A stretch of 64,000 nucleotides of DNA from an uncultured Chitinophagaceae bacterium. GTDB lineage: Bacteria; Bacteroidota; Bacteroidia; Chitinophagales; Chitinophagaceae. The DNA lies in NCBI GenBank assembly GCA_937919945.1, contig CALESY010000035.1, positions 1-64,000 of the forward strand. Direction: 5' to 3'. The notes below the pieces were generated by a model. The model was not told the DNA's origin. It did not search any database and saw only the letters and a program-made list of their open reading frames with translations. Both the position numbers and the translations under genes were made by a program. This document shows positions 1-9,054 of this stretch, piece by piece. The number at the start of each line of letters is the position of its first letter. Position 1 is the stretch's first letter.

Positions 1-42
1 AGTTTGCAGGGCGTTTCTTGTATAAATATCATCTTCATTAAC

Positions 43-78
43 CATTAGCTAATCAGCTAATTATCTCATCAGCTAATT
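43..78. repeat. Dispersed AGCTAAT-type repeat, copy A
   Basis: A 36-bp element made of AGCTAAT units around a TCTCATCAGC core. It matches 34 of 36 positions of copy C at 15494-15529 and shares a core with inverted copy B at 15402-15437. It runs into the 3' end of glnS: the glnS stop codon (TAG, complement of 73-75) lies inside the repeat. It looks like a short non-coding interspersed element. Whether it is mobile or a functional RNA or DNA site cannot be told from this window. Confidence 0.75.
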
Positions 79-1749
79 CTTCTTAGCCTCTTTCGCCCAT
101 GTATCTTTTAACCCTACTGTGCGATTGAATACCAATTTATCTATAGTACTTTCTTTATCAACACAGAAATAACCCTTTCGCAAAAATTGGAACTGTTCAC
201 CTTCTCTAGCATTTGCCAGTGCTGGCTCTATATACACGTTGGGCAGTATGTGTAGCGAGTTCTCATTGATGTAATCTTTAAAATCACCATCCTCGCTTGA
301 TGGGTCTTCTACTTTAAACAGGCGGTCGTACAGGCGCACCTCAGCTGTTTTTGCAGTAGCCACATTCACCCAGTGGATAGTACCTTTTACATGTATACCA
401 CTAGTATCGCTACCGCTTTTGCTTTCGGGTATATAGCTGCAATGTATCTCAGTAACATTACCCGCATCATCTTTCTTAAATCCTTCGCATTTTACAATGT
501 AAGCACCTTTCAGGCGCACCATCAAGCCCGGACCGAGGCGGAAGAATTTTTTAGGCGGCTCTTCCATAAAATCCTCACACTCTATCCACACCTCTCTGCT
601 GAAAGGCATTTTACGTGTACCACCGTTAGGGTCTTCCGGATTATTTTCTGCATCCAGTTCTTCTATTTGTCCTTCGGGGTAGTTGGTTATTATCAACTTC
701 ACCGGGTCTAACACAGCCATTACGCGATTGGCGGTTTTATTCAACTGCTCGCGCACATGAAACTCCAGCACACCTATATCAACGATATTCTCACGTTTGG
801 CAATACCTATTGTATCGCAAAAGTTGACGATGGCTTGCGCCGGATAGCCGCGGCGGCGCATACCGCTGATAGTGGGCATACGTGGGTCGTCCCAACCTGT
901 TACATGCTTTTCATTTACCAATTGCAGCAGCTTGCGTTTGCTCATCACCGTGTAGGTAAGGTTTCGGCGCGCAAACTCGTATTGGTGAGATGGGAAAATC
1001 TCCAGCTTCTCTATAAACCAATCGTACAGCGGGCGGTGGTGTATAAACTCCAGCGTACATATGCTGTGTGTAATGTTTTCAATACTATCGCTCTGCCCGT
1101 GTGCAAAATCGTACATCGGGTAGATGCACCATTTGTCGCCCGTGCGGTGGTGGTGCGCGTGTTTGATGCGGTATATAATGGGGTCGCGGAGCAGCAGGTT
1201 GGGGTGTGCCATATCTATTTTGGCACGCAATACTTTTTCGCCATCAGCATACTTACCGGCACGCATATCGGTAAACAATTGCATGTTTTCTTCTATGCTA
1301 CGGTCGCGATAAGGACTGTTTTTGCCGGGCTCTATGGTGCTGCCTTTGGTTGCGGCAATTTCTTCAGCAGTGCTATCATCTACATAAGCCAATCCTTTTT
1401 GGATGAGCATCACGGCAAACGTATATAGCTGTTCAAAATAGTCAGACGCGTAAAACTCATTATCCCAGCTTTTGCCGATGGCATCGCTCAACCATTTTAT
1501 ATCGTTGCGGATGCTATCAACATATTCCGTTTCTTCCGTTACGGGATTGGTATCGTCAAATCGCAAATTGCACTTGCCATTGTATTTCTTGGCAAGTCCG
1601 AAGTTGAGGCATATAGATGAAGCATGGCCTATATGCAGGTAACCATTAGGCTCCGGCGGAAAGCGGGTATGGATATGCTCATACTTACCTTCTTTCAGGT
1701 GTTCTTCAATTATTTCTTCCAGAAAATTGAGGCTTTTCTCTTCGCTCAT
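73..1749 (-). CDS. glnS: Glutaminyl-tRNA synthetase
   Basis: Cytoplasmic class I aminoacyl-tRNA synthetase that charges tRNA(Gln) with glutamine. The Rossmann catalytic half carries the HIGH motif at residues 39-42, preceded by the PEPNGYL stretch, and a KMSKS-type loop (VMSKRKL) near residue 270. The C-terminal half matches the beta-barrel anticodon-binding domains. At 558 aa it has the length of bacterial GlnRS (E. coli 554). An in-frame TTG at 1758 would add three residues, but the ATG at 1749 sits 6 nt after a perfect TATCTTTG box, which fixes the start. It appears monocistronic. Its stop codon falls inside a dispersed repeat. The GlnRS-type C-terminus separates it from non-discriminating GluRS. 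Confidence 0.97.
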   Translation of the reverse strand: MSEEKSLNFLEEIIEEHLKEGKYEHIHTRFPPEPNGYLHIGHASSICLNFGLAKKYNGKCNLRFDDTNPVTEETEYVDSIRNDIKWLSDAIGKSWDNEFYASDYFEQLYTFAVMLIQKGLAYVDDSTAEEIAATKGSTIEPGKNSPYRDRSIEENMQLFTDMRAGKYADGEKVLRAKIDMAHPNLLLRDPIIYRIKHAHHHRTGDKWCIYPMYDFAHGQSDSIENITHSICTLEFIHHRPLYDWFIEKLEIFPSHQYEFARRNLTYTVMSKRKLLQLVNEKHVTGWDDPRMPTISGMRRRGYPAQAIVNFCDTIGIAKRENIVDIGVLEFHVREQLNKTANRVMAVLDPVKLIITNYPEGQIEELDAENNPEDPNGGTRKMPFSREVWIECEDFMEEPPKKFFRLGPGLMVRLKGAYIVKCEGFKKDDAGNVTEIHCSYIPESKSGSDTSGIHVKGTIHWVNVATAKTAEVRLYDRLFKVEDPSSEDGDFKDYINENSLHILPNVYIEPALANAREGEQFQFLRKGYFCVDKESTIDKLVFNRTVGLKDTWAKEAKKN

Positions 1750-1755
1750 AAGCGA

Positions 1756-1763
1756 CAAAGATA
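1756..1763 (-). promoter_or_regulatory. glnS -7 box TATCTTTG, 6 nt from ATG
   Basis: A perfect Bacteroidota TAnnTTTG element. Only six bases (TCGCTT) separate it from the glnS ATG, so the predicted transcript start is at or within a few bases of the start codon. Confidence 0.7.
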
Positions 1764-2059
1764 GGAGATTGGATGTATTGACATGATAGAATATGTAGTT
1801 ATATAATATCTAGCATGACGAATAATCTCTACAATACAATTGCCTATATAGAAAAACAGAAACAAGTCACTTAAACAAAGAACAGTTTGAAATATGTATT
1901 ATCCGACAATTATTGAAGTACTATTCAAGAAAATAATACTTGCATCAGTTTAATATTCATCTGTTTTTAATAATTATTAAAATCGTCGGAAATGACTTCC
2001 CAACGGCATATATAGAAACATCTAGCTCATCCGCAAAACCCAATTTCAAATCCAGAATC
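1764..2059. other. Non-coding gap between glnS and the sensor kinase
   Basis: AT-rich stretch with many stops in all frames. Apart from the glnS promoter at its left edge I see no conserved gene, tRNA or hairpin with a T-tract. It does not encode the missing ATPase domain of the upstream kinase. Confidence 0.6.
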
Positions 2060-3133
2060 TTATTTGCTTTCTTTTATTGTTTCGGTTTTGGCGGTTATCT
2101 CACGTATCACTTCATCCATATTAATAGCGGCTTCTTCTATACCTTCCAGTACTTGCTGATTGATGGGGTCTTGTGGCTCTTCTTTATTAAATAGTTGTAT
2201 CAACCCCATAATGGTAGCTACGGGGCTGCGCACTTTGTGCGATTGTATCCATGCTATGTCTTTCAGTTTCTGGTTCTGTAATTGTATCTTCTGCACATAC
2301 AGGCGTTGCTCAGTTACATCTTGCAGCGTCCCGTTTATCATGGCTATACTGCCGTGTTCGTTGAGTGCCACCTCGCCGCGAACCAGTAAGTGTTTTACTT
2401 CTTCTTTGCCCGTTATGATACGGCAATAAAAATCCGGAAAGAATTTTTTGATGAAGATGGTGTCTATCATCTTCTCCAGATGTTTTACATCTTCTGGGTG
2501 AATGATTTGGGTAAAATTGTTGTGTGTAAGTTTCTTGTTTTCAGACAATTCCAATATATGCTTTGCTGAATCTGATAGCTTTACGCGTTCGTTCATCACA
2601 TCCCATTGTATATAGCAGAGCTTGGCAATTTTTTCAGCCTCTTGCAGCAATTCGTTTTTCTCCTGCAGTTCTTCTTCTGCACGGCGGCGGTTGCGTATTT
2701 CCGCTTCCAACTCGTCTGGTGTGCGTAGCGAGAATGCCAGTGGCAGCATTTTTACTACATAGAAAACCGTTATCCAACTCACTACACCCGTCATAAAACG
2801 CATCAGCGCGCTGAACCTGTAGATAGGTTTCCAAAACATCAGTGCATCTACAAAATAGGTAGCACCGCACATCAGTATGAAAGTAGCAAACAGAATATAC
2901 AAACCACCAAAGCGCAATTTCTGCCGTTTGGTGATGATATAGAACAGTATAAGTAAAGGAATGACGAAATATGCCGACCATATCAGCAAATCGCTGATAA
3001 TGTAAAACCACCCATGAAACTCAGTCCAGCTTCCGCTACGCCAAAACGAGCGGAAGTCGGAATGCTCAAACAGGTTTCTAAAAAAATCGGCCAGTTGTTT
3101 CATTAGCATTACAGCACAGCTTACACCATGCAT
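2060..3133 (-). CDS. Truncated sensor kinase: ethylene-receptor-type membrane domain, PAS, DHp
   Basis: Membrane sensor of 357 aa. Three hydrophobic helices (about residues 44-130) align well with the ethylene-binding domain of plant ETR1 and bacterial relatives: Asp48, Tyr55, Ile86 and Cys89 match ETR1 Asp25, Tyr32, Ile62 and Cys65. The second copper ligand, ETR1 His69, is Tyr93 here. A coiled linker (about 140-170) leads to a PAS fold (about 171-276), then a DHp helix pair with H-box SHKVRSP (His299). The protein ends about 45 residues later, with no HATPase_c domain, and none is encoded next door. ATG 3133 is chosen because a TACCTTCG box lies 12 nt upstream; ATGs at 3109 and 3103 are alternatives. 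It may act as a scaffold or phospho-acceptor rather than a kinase (inference). Confidence 0.85.
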   Translation of the reverse strand: MHGVSCAVMLMKQLADFFRNLFEHSDFRSFWRSGSWTEFHGWFYIISDLLIWSAYFVIPLLILFYIITKRQKLRFGGLYILFATFILMCGATYFVDALMFWKPIYRFSALMRFMTGVVSWITVFYVVKMLPLAFSLRTPDELEAEIRNRRRAEEELQEKNELLQEAEKIAKLCYIQWDVMNERVKLSDSAKHILELSENKKLTHNNFTQIIHPEDVKHLEKMIDTIFIKKFFPDFYCRIITGKEEVKHLLVRGEVALNEHGSIAMINGTLQDVTEQRLYVQKIQLQNQKLKDIAWIQSHKVRSPVATIMGLIQLFNKEEPQDPINQQVLEGIEEAAINMDEVIREITAKTETIKESK

Positions 3134-3239
3134 AGAGGTAATATGCGAAGGTAAATTAATGGCAGGCAATAAACTACAACATGCCTGCTCTTAACGAATA
3201 CATGTGTCTCTGCACAACAAACGGTTAACAAAAAAATGA

Positions 3240-5354
3240 TTACTGGAAAATAAGGTAGGTAATAAATGCACTCACATAAGCCAGCACAAACATATAGGCA
3301 AACTGAATGGCGGGCAATTGCCAGCTACGCGTTTCGCGATACACGATAGCCATCGTACTCATACACTGCATGGCAAACACATAGAATATTAATAATGATA
3401 ACCCAGTACCTAATGTGTATACAGGTGTGCCGTCTGCACGTGTAGCCCCACGCATTTTTTCTCTTACAGTATCTTCATTATCTGCATTGCTACCTACACT
3501 GTAGAGTGTTGCCATCGTGCCAACAAATACTTCTCTTGCGGCAAAAGATGTGATGAGTGCAATGCCTATTTTCCAATCGTAGCCAAGCGGTTTTATAACA
3601 GGCTCTATGCTATGCCCCATAATGCCTGCAAAAGAATGTTCCAGTTTTTCGGTTTGCCATTGGTTGTCTAGCTCTGCAGCTTGTTCAGGATATTGTTGTT
3701 TAAGCGCAGCATACTTTGCTTCTACTGCCTGCATAGAAGACGGTGGCCCATAAGTAGCCAACCCCCACAACAAAATAGAAATAATCATGATGACTTTACC
3801 GGCATCCGTAACAAATACTTTGGCTTTTTCTATCATGGTTATGCCCACGTTTTTCCACCTCGGCGCACGATACACTGGTAGCTCCATCAGGAAGTAGGTT
3901 TTCTCTTTTACCTTCACTACCCAACTCATTACTTTAGCTACTACCAATGCCATAAAGAAGCCTAACAAGTAAAGCCCCATCAACACCAATCCTTGCAGAT
4001 TGAATATAAACAATGCCTTATCAGGAATTACCAAACCAATGAGTATAGTATATACAGGCAGGCGTGCAGAGCAACTCATCAGCGGTGTTACCATAATGGT
4101 TATCAATCGCTCTTTGCGATTTTGTATAGTACGTGCTGCCATGATAGCCGGTACTGCACAGGCCATACCGCTTATCAATGGCATTACGCTACGCCCGTTC
4201 AATCCCGCGCTTCGCATCAGCCTGTCCGTCAGAAAGCTGATACGTGCCATATAGCCGCTGTCTTCCAATATGGTTATAAAACCAAAGAGTATCATTATCT
4301 GTGGTATGAATACAGCTATACCACTGATGCCCGCAAGTACACCGTTTATCAACAAGTCTTTGATCGTACCCGCTGGCAATGTACTATCCAACATGCCAGA
4401 TACTACACTAAAGCCTTGCTCAACCCAACCCATCGGGTATTCGGCCAGCCAGAATATACTCTGGAACAGCAGAAATAAGACCGTCAACAATATGACATTG
4501 CCCCATACTGGGTGTAGTAATGTTTTATCTATTCGCTCACTTACAATGGCTCTTTGCAGCGGACTGGTTTCTGCTACACATTGTAGCATTACAGTATTAA
4601 TGCGCTGATAGCGTTGCATAATTTCTTCTGCCTGTACTTTGGCTTTGTGAAAGCCTGCTACATCCAGTATAGCAGCTATTTGTATACGTTGAGCGGCGTT
4701 CAGGTGCGGTAGCTCTAAGTAATTGCAGGCAATATGCAGAGCGGCATAATGGCTCTCAACTTTACACAGTTCTTTTATCTCGGTTATCCAGCTACCCGTT
4801 AGCTTTATGGTATCAATAAACTCTGTGGTAGGTTGTGTGTGGTTTTGCACAACGCTTGCCATTGTTTTTTTCAATTGGCTGATACCTTTGTTTTTTCTGG
4901 GATTGATGGCAACCACAGGCACACCCATCAAGCGCTCCAACCCTGCCACATCTATATTAATACCCTTGTTGCGAGCAATGTCGTTCATGGTCAATGCCAT
5001 TACTACAGGTATTTTCAAGTCCATTATCTGCGAGCAGAAAAGCAGGTTGCGTTTCAGATTGGACGCATCTGCTATTACTACTATCAGGTCAGGACGGTCA
5101 GCATTGTTACGGTTTAGCAGTACCTCGTAGGTTACGCGCTCGTCTTCGCTCTTAGGGTACAGGCTGTAAGTGCCGGGCAGGTCAAGGATTTGCACAGAAA
5201 GATTATCCGCAATACGCGATGTCCCCGTTTTTTTATCAACGGTAACGCCAGGGAAATTGCCCACTTTCTGGTTCAGCCCTGTCAACGAATTGAATAAGGA
5301 GCTTTTACCGCTATTGGGATTGCCTACTAATGCTATGGTATATGCGTTACGCAT
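3240..5354 (-). CDS. feoB: Ferrous iron transport protein B
   Basis: Inner-membrane Fe(II) importer of 704 aa with an N-terminal G domain. G1 is GNPNSGKSS (residues 11-19), switch I is the FPGVTVD stretch, and G3 is DLPG (58-61). A helical GDI-like spacer follows, then the polytopic permease with two Gate-type repeats and a C-terminal hydrophobic helix. The G4 motif, normally NxxD, reads T122-M-N-D125, so the guanine-contacting Asn is replaced by Thr. No feoA or feoC is next to it: the neighbours are a sensor kinase and a T9SS protein. A TAACTTTG box ends 14 nt before the ATG. Confidence 0.95.
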   Translation of the reverse strand: MRNAYTIALVGNPNSGKSSLFNSLTGLNQKVGNFPGVTVDKKTGTSRIADNLSVQILDLPGTYSLYPKSEDERVTYEVLLNRNNADRPDLIVVIADASNLKRNLLFCSQIMDLKIPVVMALTMNDIARNKGINIDVAGLERLMGVPVVAINPRKNKGISQLKKTMASVVQNHTQPTTEFIDTIKLTGSWITEIKELCKVESHYAALHIACNYLELPHLNAAQRIQIAAILDVAGFHKAKVQAEEIMQRYQRINTVMLQCVAETSPLQRAIVSERIDKTLLHPVWGNVILLTVLFLLFQSIFWLAEYPMGWVEQGFSVVSGMLDSTLPAGTIKDLLINGVLAGISGIAVFIPQIMILFGFITILEDSGYMARISFLTDRLMRSAGLNGRSVMPLISGMACAVPAIMAARTIQNRKERLITIMVTPLMSCSARLPVYTILIGLVIPDKALFIFNLQGLVLMGLYLLGFFMALVVAKVMSWVVKVKEKTYFLMELPVYRAPRWKNVGITMIEKAKVFVTDAGKVIMIISILLWGLATYGPPSSMQAVEAKYAALKQQYPEQAAELDNQWQTEKLEHSFAGIMGHSIEPVIKPLGYDWKIGIALITSFAAREVFVGTMATLYSVGSNADNEDTVREKMRGATRADGTPVYTLGTGLSLLIFYVFAMQCMSTMAIVYRETRSWQLPAIQFAYMFVLAYVSAFITYLIFQ

Positions 5355-5368
5355 TGCGTATGAGTGCG

Positions 5369-5376
5369 CAAAGTTA
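5369..5376 (-). promoter_or_regulatory. feoB -7 box TAACTTTG
   Basis: Perfect TAnnTTTG element with a 14-nt gap to the feoB ATG, giving a short ordinary leader. Confidence 0.6.
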
Positions 5377-5445
5377 CCAATACATTATGGCAGATGCTAC
5401 AATATATCAATTAGCTGTATGTATTTTTCCTGATTATATAAATGC

Positions 5446-7347
5446 TTAGCGTAGCAAGGTTACATTGCCTTTCAACCTGATGGGTGCGCCGTTTGACTCC
5501 GGCACATAGTCGAGAATATAAACATATGTACCTCTGTCAGCATACAGGCCGGTTTCTGTACCGGTCCACTGATGGCGCTCGTCTTTTGATTCAAAAACCT
5601 GTTCGCCCCAACGATTGTATATTCGAAGATGATAGCTGAGAATCGGGCAAGTCAGTACAACCCCGAATTTATCATTCATGCCATCGCCGTTTGGCGAAAA
5701 AGCATTTGGCACGTGTACACACTCATCGCATGGCAAAAACACGACTCTGGTTGAGTCTATATACGCGCCGCATTCATTACTTACAGATACACGCAACACA
5801 CCTTCTCTTACTGGCTTTACACAACAAGCCGTAGAGCCGTTGTTCCACAAATATTTTACACCAGGGTATTCATTGCCAACCATTACCAGATTGTAAGAAC
5901 ACATTTCCGTTTTAATAGGCAGTTCCTTTTTAGGCTGATACTTCACATCAATATTCATAGGTACTTTTTCGCTTTCGCACTTACCTATTTTCTGTGTCAC
6001 GTATAGCGTTGTCCTGCCTATTTCTTTACTGTATATCAATGGTTGAACAGGGCTGCCGATAGTAGCTGCAGGGTGGGTGTACCAATGCAGATTGCTGCCG
6101 GTTACGTTTTTAAGTATGGGTCCTTCAGTTAGCTGGCATAGCATGGTATCGCGCACTGCAGGTGGTGGTGTTGGCGCTTGTATGTACACACGCACCGTAT
6201 CTGTAAATATACCGCAGGCATTTACTATGCGTAGCCAATAAGTGCCTGGTTGGTTTACGGTAATATCTGGCGTTGTAGCACCTGTGCTCCATGTGTATGT
6301 ACCAAATAAGATATTCGATTTTATATTCACAGGCTGCATATTGCAACTCACTAATTCTTTGCCCAGATTCAATGCACTCTCTGCCAGATACTTAACATTG
6401 AATGTATCTATAAACACCGCGCACCCAGCTACCGAATAACAGATGTATTGTCCGTCTGCATTCACAACTATGTTATCCGTAGTAGCTCCAGTACTCCAGC
6501 TATACGTGCCATTTACACCTCTGCTTTTCAGGGTCATTGGCAGACGTGCTTTATCACAGTAAACAGAGTCGTGCCTTGCACGGAAAGTATCGGCAGGCGT
6601 TATCATATACACACTTACATCATCTATATATACATATGCTCTGTAGTCGAGTGATGGATTGGGGACTGGGGGGTGTGCTACAGTATGATTAGGCTTGTTG
6701 CCAGTACTGCTGAAGCGGCCAATGGTCATCCATTCTTCGCCACCAACTGCGGTATATATACCTGTTACCCTTATCCATGCAGCTGTATCTGTCATGAAAG
6801 TACCAGACGGGCTTTGTATATGATATGGCAACGATAGCCAACTATTACTGGTAGTATTTATCTGTGTGGACGAAAAGTTCGCACCTATCTCATCAACTGC
6901 CATATAGTTGAATGATAGTGAAGATGATATGGCAGGGTTTACATAAAACGTTACACAGTATTTGCGTCCCGCTACCATAGGCATGATGAGTTTTGTTTGC
7001 AGGTATTCAGCAAATTTCTGCCCATTGGTACGCTCTTCCCACAATATGATGCCGGCATACCCGTCACCTGTACGTGGCCACTGATGGCCGAATGTTACCT
7101 CTGGTACATGTACGCCACTTAACGGGTGCGCACATGTATGCAAATAATCCGGCGTTGTACCTTGTACGGGGCTTAACCAGTGTTGTACAGTAGGATAAGC
7201 ACCAAAGCCTATAGCTGATATACCTGTTGGGCAGTTGTTATAATCTTCGAAACTGGGGTTAGGCGCTAAATTTTGAGCATAGCAATGGCTGCAAAGTAAT
7301 AAAGCAAAAAATGCCCCTATACATATGCGTATATACCTGCTATGCAA
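5446..7347 (-). CDS. T9SS type B-sorted secreted protein (gliding-motility C-terminal domain)
   Basis: Exported protein of 633 aa. A signal peptide (residues 1-24, ending CYAQ) is followed by a start typical of Bacteroidota surface proteins (LAPNPSFEDYNNCP). The middle has repeated Ig-like or SprB-like modules with the TYSWSTGATT pattern (about 280-430). The last 90 residues match the CHU_C or gliding-motility C-terminal sorting domain: VPNAFSPNGDGMND, then YNRWGEQVF, then TYVYILDY. That domain directs substrates through the type IX system. No ATG exists in frame between the upstream stop and the signal peptide, so TTG 7347 is the likely start. It may be an adhesin; no enzymatic domain is visible. 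Confidence 0.88.
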   Translation of the reverse strand: MHSRYIRICIGAFFALLLCSHCYAQNLAPNPSFEDYNNCPTGISAIGFGAYPTVQHWLSPVQGTTPDYLHTCAHPLSGVHVPEVTFGHQWPRTGDGYAGIILWEERTNGQKFAEYLQTKLIMPMVAGRKYCVTFYVNPAISSSLSFNYMAVDEIGANFSSTQINTTSNSWLSLPYHIQSPSGTFMTDTAAWIRVTGIYTAVGGEEWMTIGRFSSTGNKPNHTVAHPPVPNPSLDYRAYVYIDDVSVYMITPADTFRARHDSVYCDKARLPMTLKSRGVNGTYSWSTGATTDNIVVNADGQYICYSVAGCAVFIDTFNVKYLAESALNLGKELVSCNMQPVNIKSNILFGTYTWSTGATTPDITVNQPGTYWLRIVNACGIFTDTVRVYIQAPTPPPAVRDTMLCQLTEGPILKNVTGSNLHWYTHPAATIGSPVQPLIYSKEIGRTTLYVTQKIGKCESEKVPMNIDVKYQPKKELPIKTEMCSYNLVMVGNEYPGVKYLWNNGSTACCVKPVREGVLRVSVSNECGAYIDSTRVVFLPCDECVHVPNAFSPNGDGMNDKFGVVLTCPILSYHLRIYNRWGEQVFESKDERHQWTGTETGLYADRGTYVYILDYVPESNGAPIRLKGNVTLLR

Positions 7348-7432
7348 TATTAGTGTCTCTTAGTATAAGGGATAAGACAGGTTATTAACAGAAAGTGTTG
7401 GTAGTAATCCCGAATTATTGTAATCTGAAATT

Positions 7433-7462
7433 AAAAAAGCCGATGCGTACTACGCACCGGCC
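7433..7462 (-). terminator. Rho-independent terminator of the GT2/BatA-like operon
   Basis: Read on the minus strand, GCCGGTGCGT pairs with ACGCATCGGC around a short loop (one mismatched position), followed by TTTTTT. It lies about 90 nt after the GT2 stop and closes the operon starting at 12854. Confidence 0.85.
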
Positions 7463-7550
7463 AATCTATCCGCAATCTATGAAAAACGCTCTTGTATATA
7501 TAGAACGTATAAACTGCTAAAAACGTGTGCTTTGAATTGTAATCTTTCTG

Positions 7551-8492
7551 TCAGAAAGTTTCTTCAATGAGATAATGATTGCGGTCTGCAGCACTGCGGC
7601 TCACCAATTCGCCCAGAAAGCCGGCTAAGAAAAACTGTGTGCCGATAATCATCGTAGTAAGTGCCAAATAGAATGTTACTCTGTTGGTAAGTCCGAAGTC
7701 CGCACCCTCAACTAATCTGCTGATGACCAGGTAAATAGTTGATGCAAAACCTATAAAAAATGCAATAGTACCCAGCAAGCCGAAAAAGTGCATAGGCTTT
7801 TTACCAAAACGGCTTATAAACTGAATAGATAATAAGTCTAAAAAACCATTGATGAAACGCTCCCAACCGAATTTTGAAACACCGTATTTTCTTGCGCGGT
7901 GTACTACTACTTTCTCGCCTATCTTGCGAAAGCCGGCACTTTTTGCCAACACAGGTATAAAACGGTGCATCTCTCCATACACCTCTATGCTTTTAATTAC
8001 TTTTTTATTGTATGCCTTCAGCCCGCAATTCATGTCATGCAGCTTAATGCCAGAAATCCATCGATTAACAGCATTATATAGCTTCGACGGCAGGTTTTTT
8101 GTCAGCGCATTATCATGGCGTACTTTCTTCCATCCGCTTACCAGGTCAAACCCATCAGCGGTTATCATACGGTATAGTTCGGGTATTTCATCTGGGCTGT
8201 CTTGCAGGTCGGCATCCATAGTTATCACCACATTGCCATTGGCTGCTTTAAAGCCCTCATTCAGCGCAGCACTCTTTCCATAGTTTCGCTGAAACTTAAT
8301 GCCATGCACCGCACTATAGTCTTTCGACAGGCGTTTGATGATATCCCAACTACTATCCGTACTGCCATCATCAATCATTATCACTTCATGGCTGTAGCCC
8401 ATCTCGCCACATACACGCTCAATCCAGTCCACCAGTTCGGGTAGTGATTCTTCTTCGTTGTATAGCGGTATGACGATTGATATATCGGGCAT
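7551..8492 (-). CDS. GT2 family polyprenyl-phosphate glycosyltransferase (GtrB/DPM1-like)
   Basis: Membrane-attached glycosyltransferase of 313 aa. An N-terminal GT-A domain (about 1-225) has SIVIPLYNEEESL, DDGSTD and the metal-binding MDADLQD. Two C-terminal transmembrane helices (about 235-257 and 268-300) follow, as in enzymes that move a sugar from a nucleotide donor to undecaprenyl phosphate. It is the last gene of a tight operon, 5 nt after a DUF4199 gene, with a strong terminator downstream. The sugar and final acceptor cannot be read from the sequence. Confidence 0.92.
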   Translation of the reverse strand: MPDISIVIPLYNEEESLPELVDWIERVCGEMGYSHEVIMIDDGSTDSSWDIIKRLSKDYSAVHGIKFQRNYGKSAALNEGFKAANGNVVITMDADLQDSPDEIPELYRMITADGFDLVSGWKKVRHDNALTKNLPSKLYNAVNRWISGIKLHDMNCGLKAYNKKVIKSIEVYGEMHRFIPVLAKSAGFRKIGEKVVVHRARKYGVSKFGWERFINGFLDLLSIQFISRFGKKPMHFFGLLGTIAFFIGFASTIYLVISRLVEGADFGLTNRVTFYLALTTMIIGTQFFLAGFLGELVSRSAADRNHYLIEETF

Positions 8493-8497
8493 GTAAT

Positions 8498-9034
8498 TTA
8501 CTGAACCTGTTTTTTGCGGCTGATAGCCAATGCGAATATAAATCCTAATATGCTATATCGCACAATATCCACCATCAATCCTGTAAAGAAATTAACAAAA
8601 GAGAAAGGTGCATTTTTAGACGCCGCATATTGTTTTTCTATTTTTTCTAATTGCGCTGCCGGGTTGGGGTAAGATTTCAAATAACTGATTTGCCCCTTAT
8701 GTATTCGCTCTGCTATGCTGCTGTCTGCATACATCCACACTTGCTCAAAAGTATAGGATAGAAAAATACCTATCAGGATAGTTAAAAAAATACCCCTGAA
8801 TACATGCTTGAGAATGGCATCTTCGCCTAATCGTTTTTTTTGCATGATTCCCGACGAAGCAATGAGAATAAAGCCCAACCCTAGAGATATGAAGAATATA
8901 ATATAACTAGCTTTAAAATCTTCCAGCAGATAATTGAATTGTATAGTGCTGCAGATAATTTTAACAGCCGCTAATACAAAACCCATCATTACGGGTATTT
9001 GCAAATGCTTCTTTCCTTCCTGTATGGTATCCAA
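8498..9034 (-). CDS. DUF4199-like membrane protein (first of a pair)
   Basis: Integral membrane protein of 178 aa with four hydrophobic helices (about residues 15-35, 44-62, 80-103 and 150-172) and a soluble loop between helices 3 and 4. This layout matches the Bacteroidota family DUF4199, of unknown function. The reading frame opens at TTG 9034 right after a stop; an internal Met at residue 16 is the only nearby alternative, and it would cut into helix 1. It shares topology with the next gene upstream in the operon, so the two are likely paralogues. Confidence 0.75.
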   Translation of the reverse strand: MDTIQEGKKHLQIPVMMGFVLAAVKIICSTIQFNYLLEDFKASYIIFFISLGLGFILIASSGIMQKKRLGEDAILKHVFRGIFLTILIGIFLSYTFEQVWMYADSSIAERIHKGQISYLKSYPNPAAQLEKIEKQYAASKNAPFSFVNFFTGLMVDIVRYSILGFIFALAISRKKQVQ

Positions 9035-9054
9035 AACTATTGGCTATTAACTTT

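Noticed and set aside
757..1428. A long open frame on the plus strand inside glnS (223 codons)
   Set aside because: It is antisense to clear glnS coding sequence and its product has no family features. Long shadow frames are common opposite well-conserved genes.
5355..5445. A feoA gene next to feoB
   Set aside because: Only about 90 bp without a suitable reading frame; no FeoA-like sequence.
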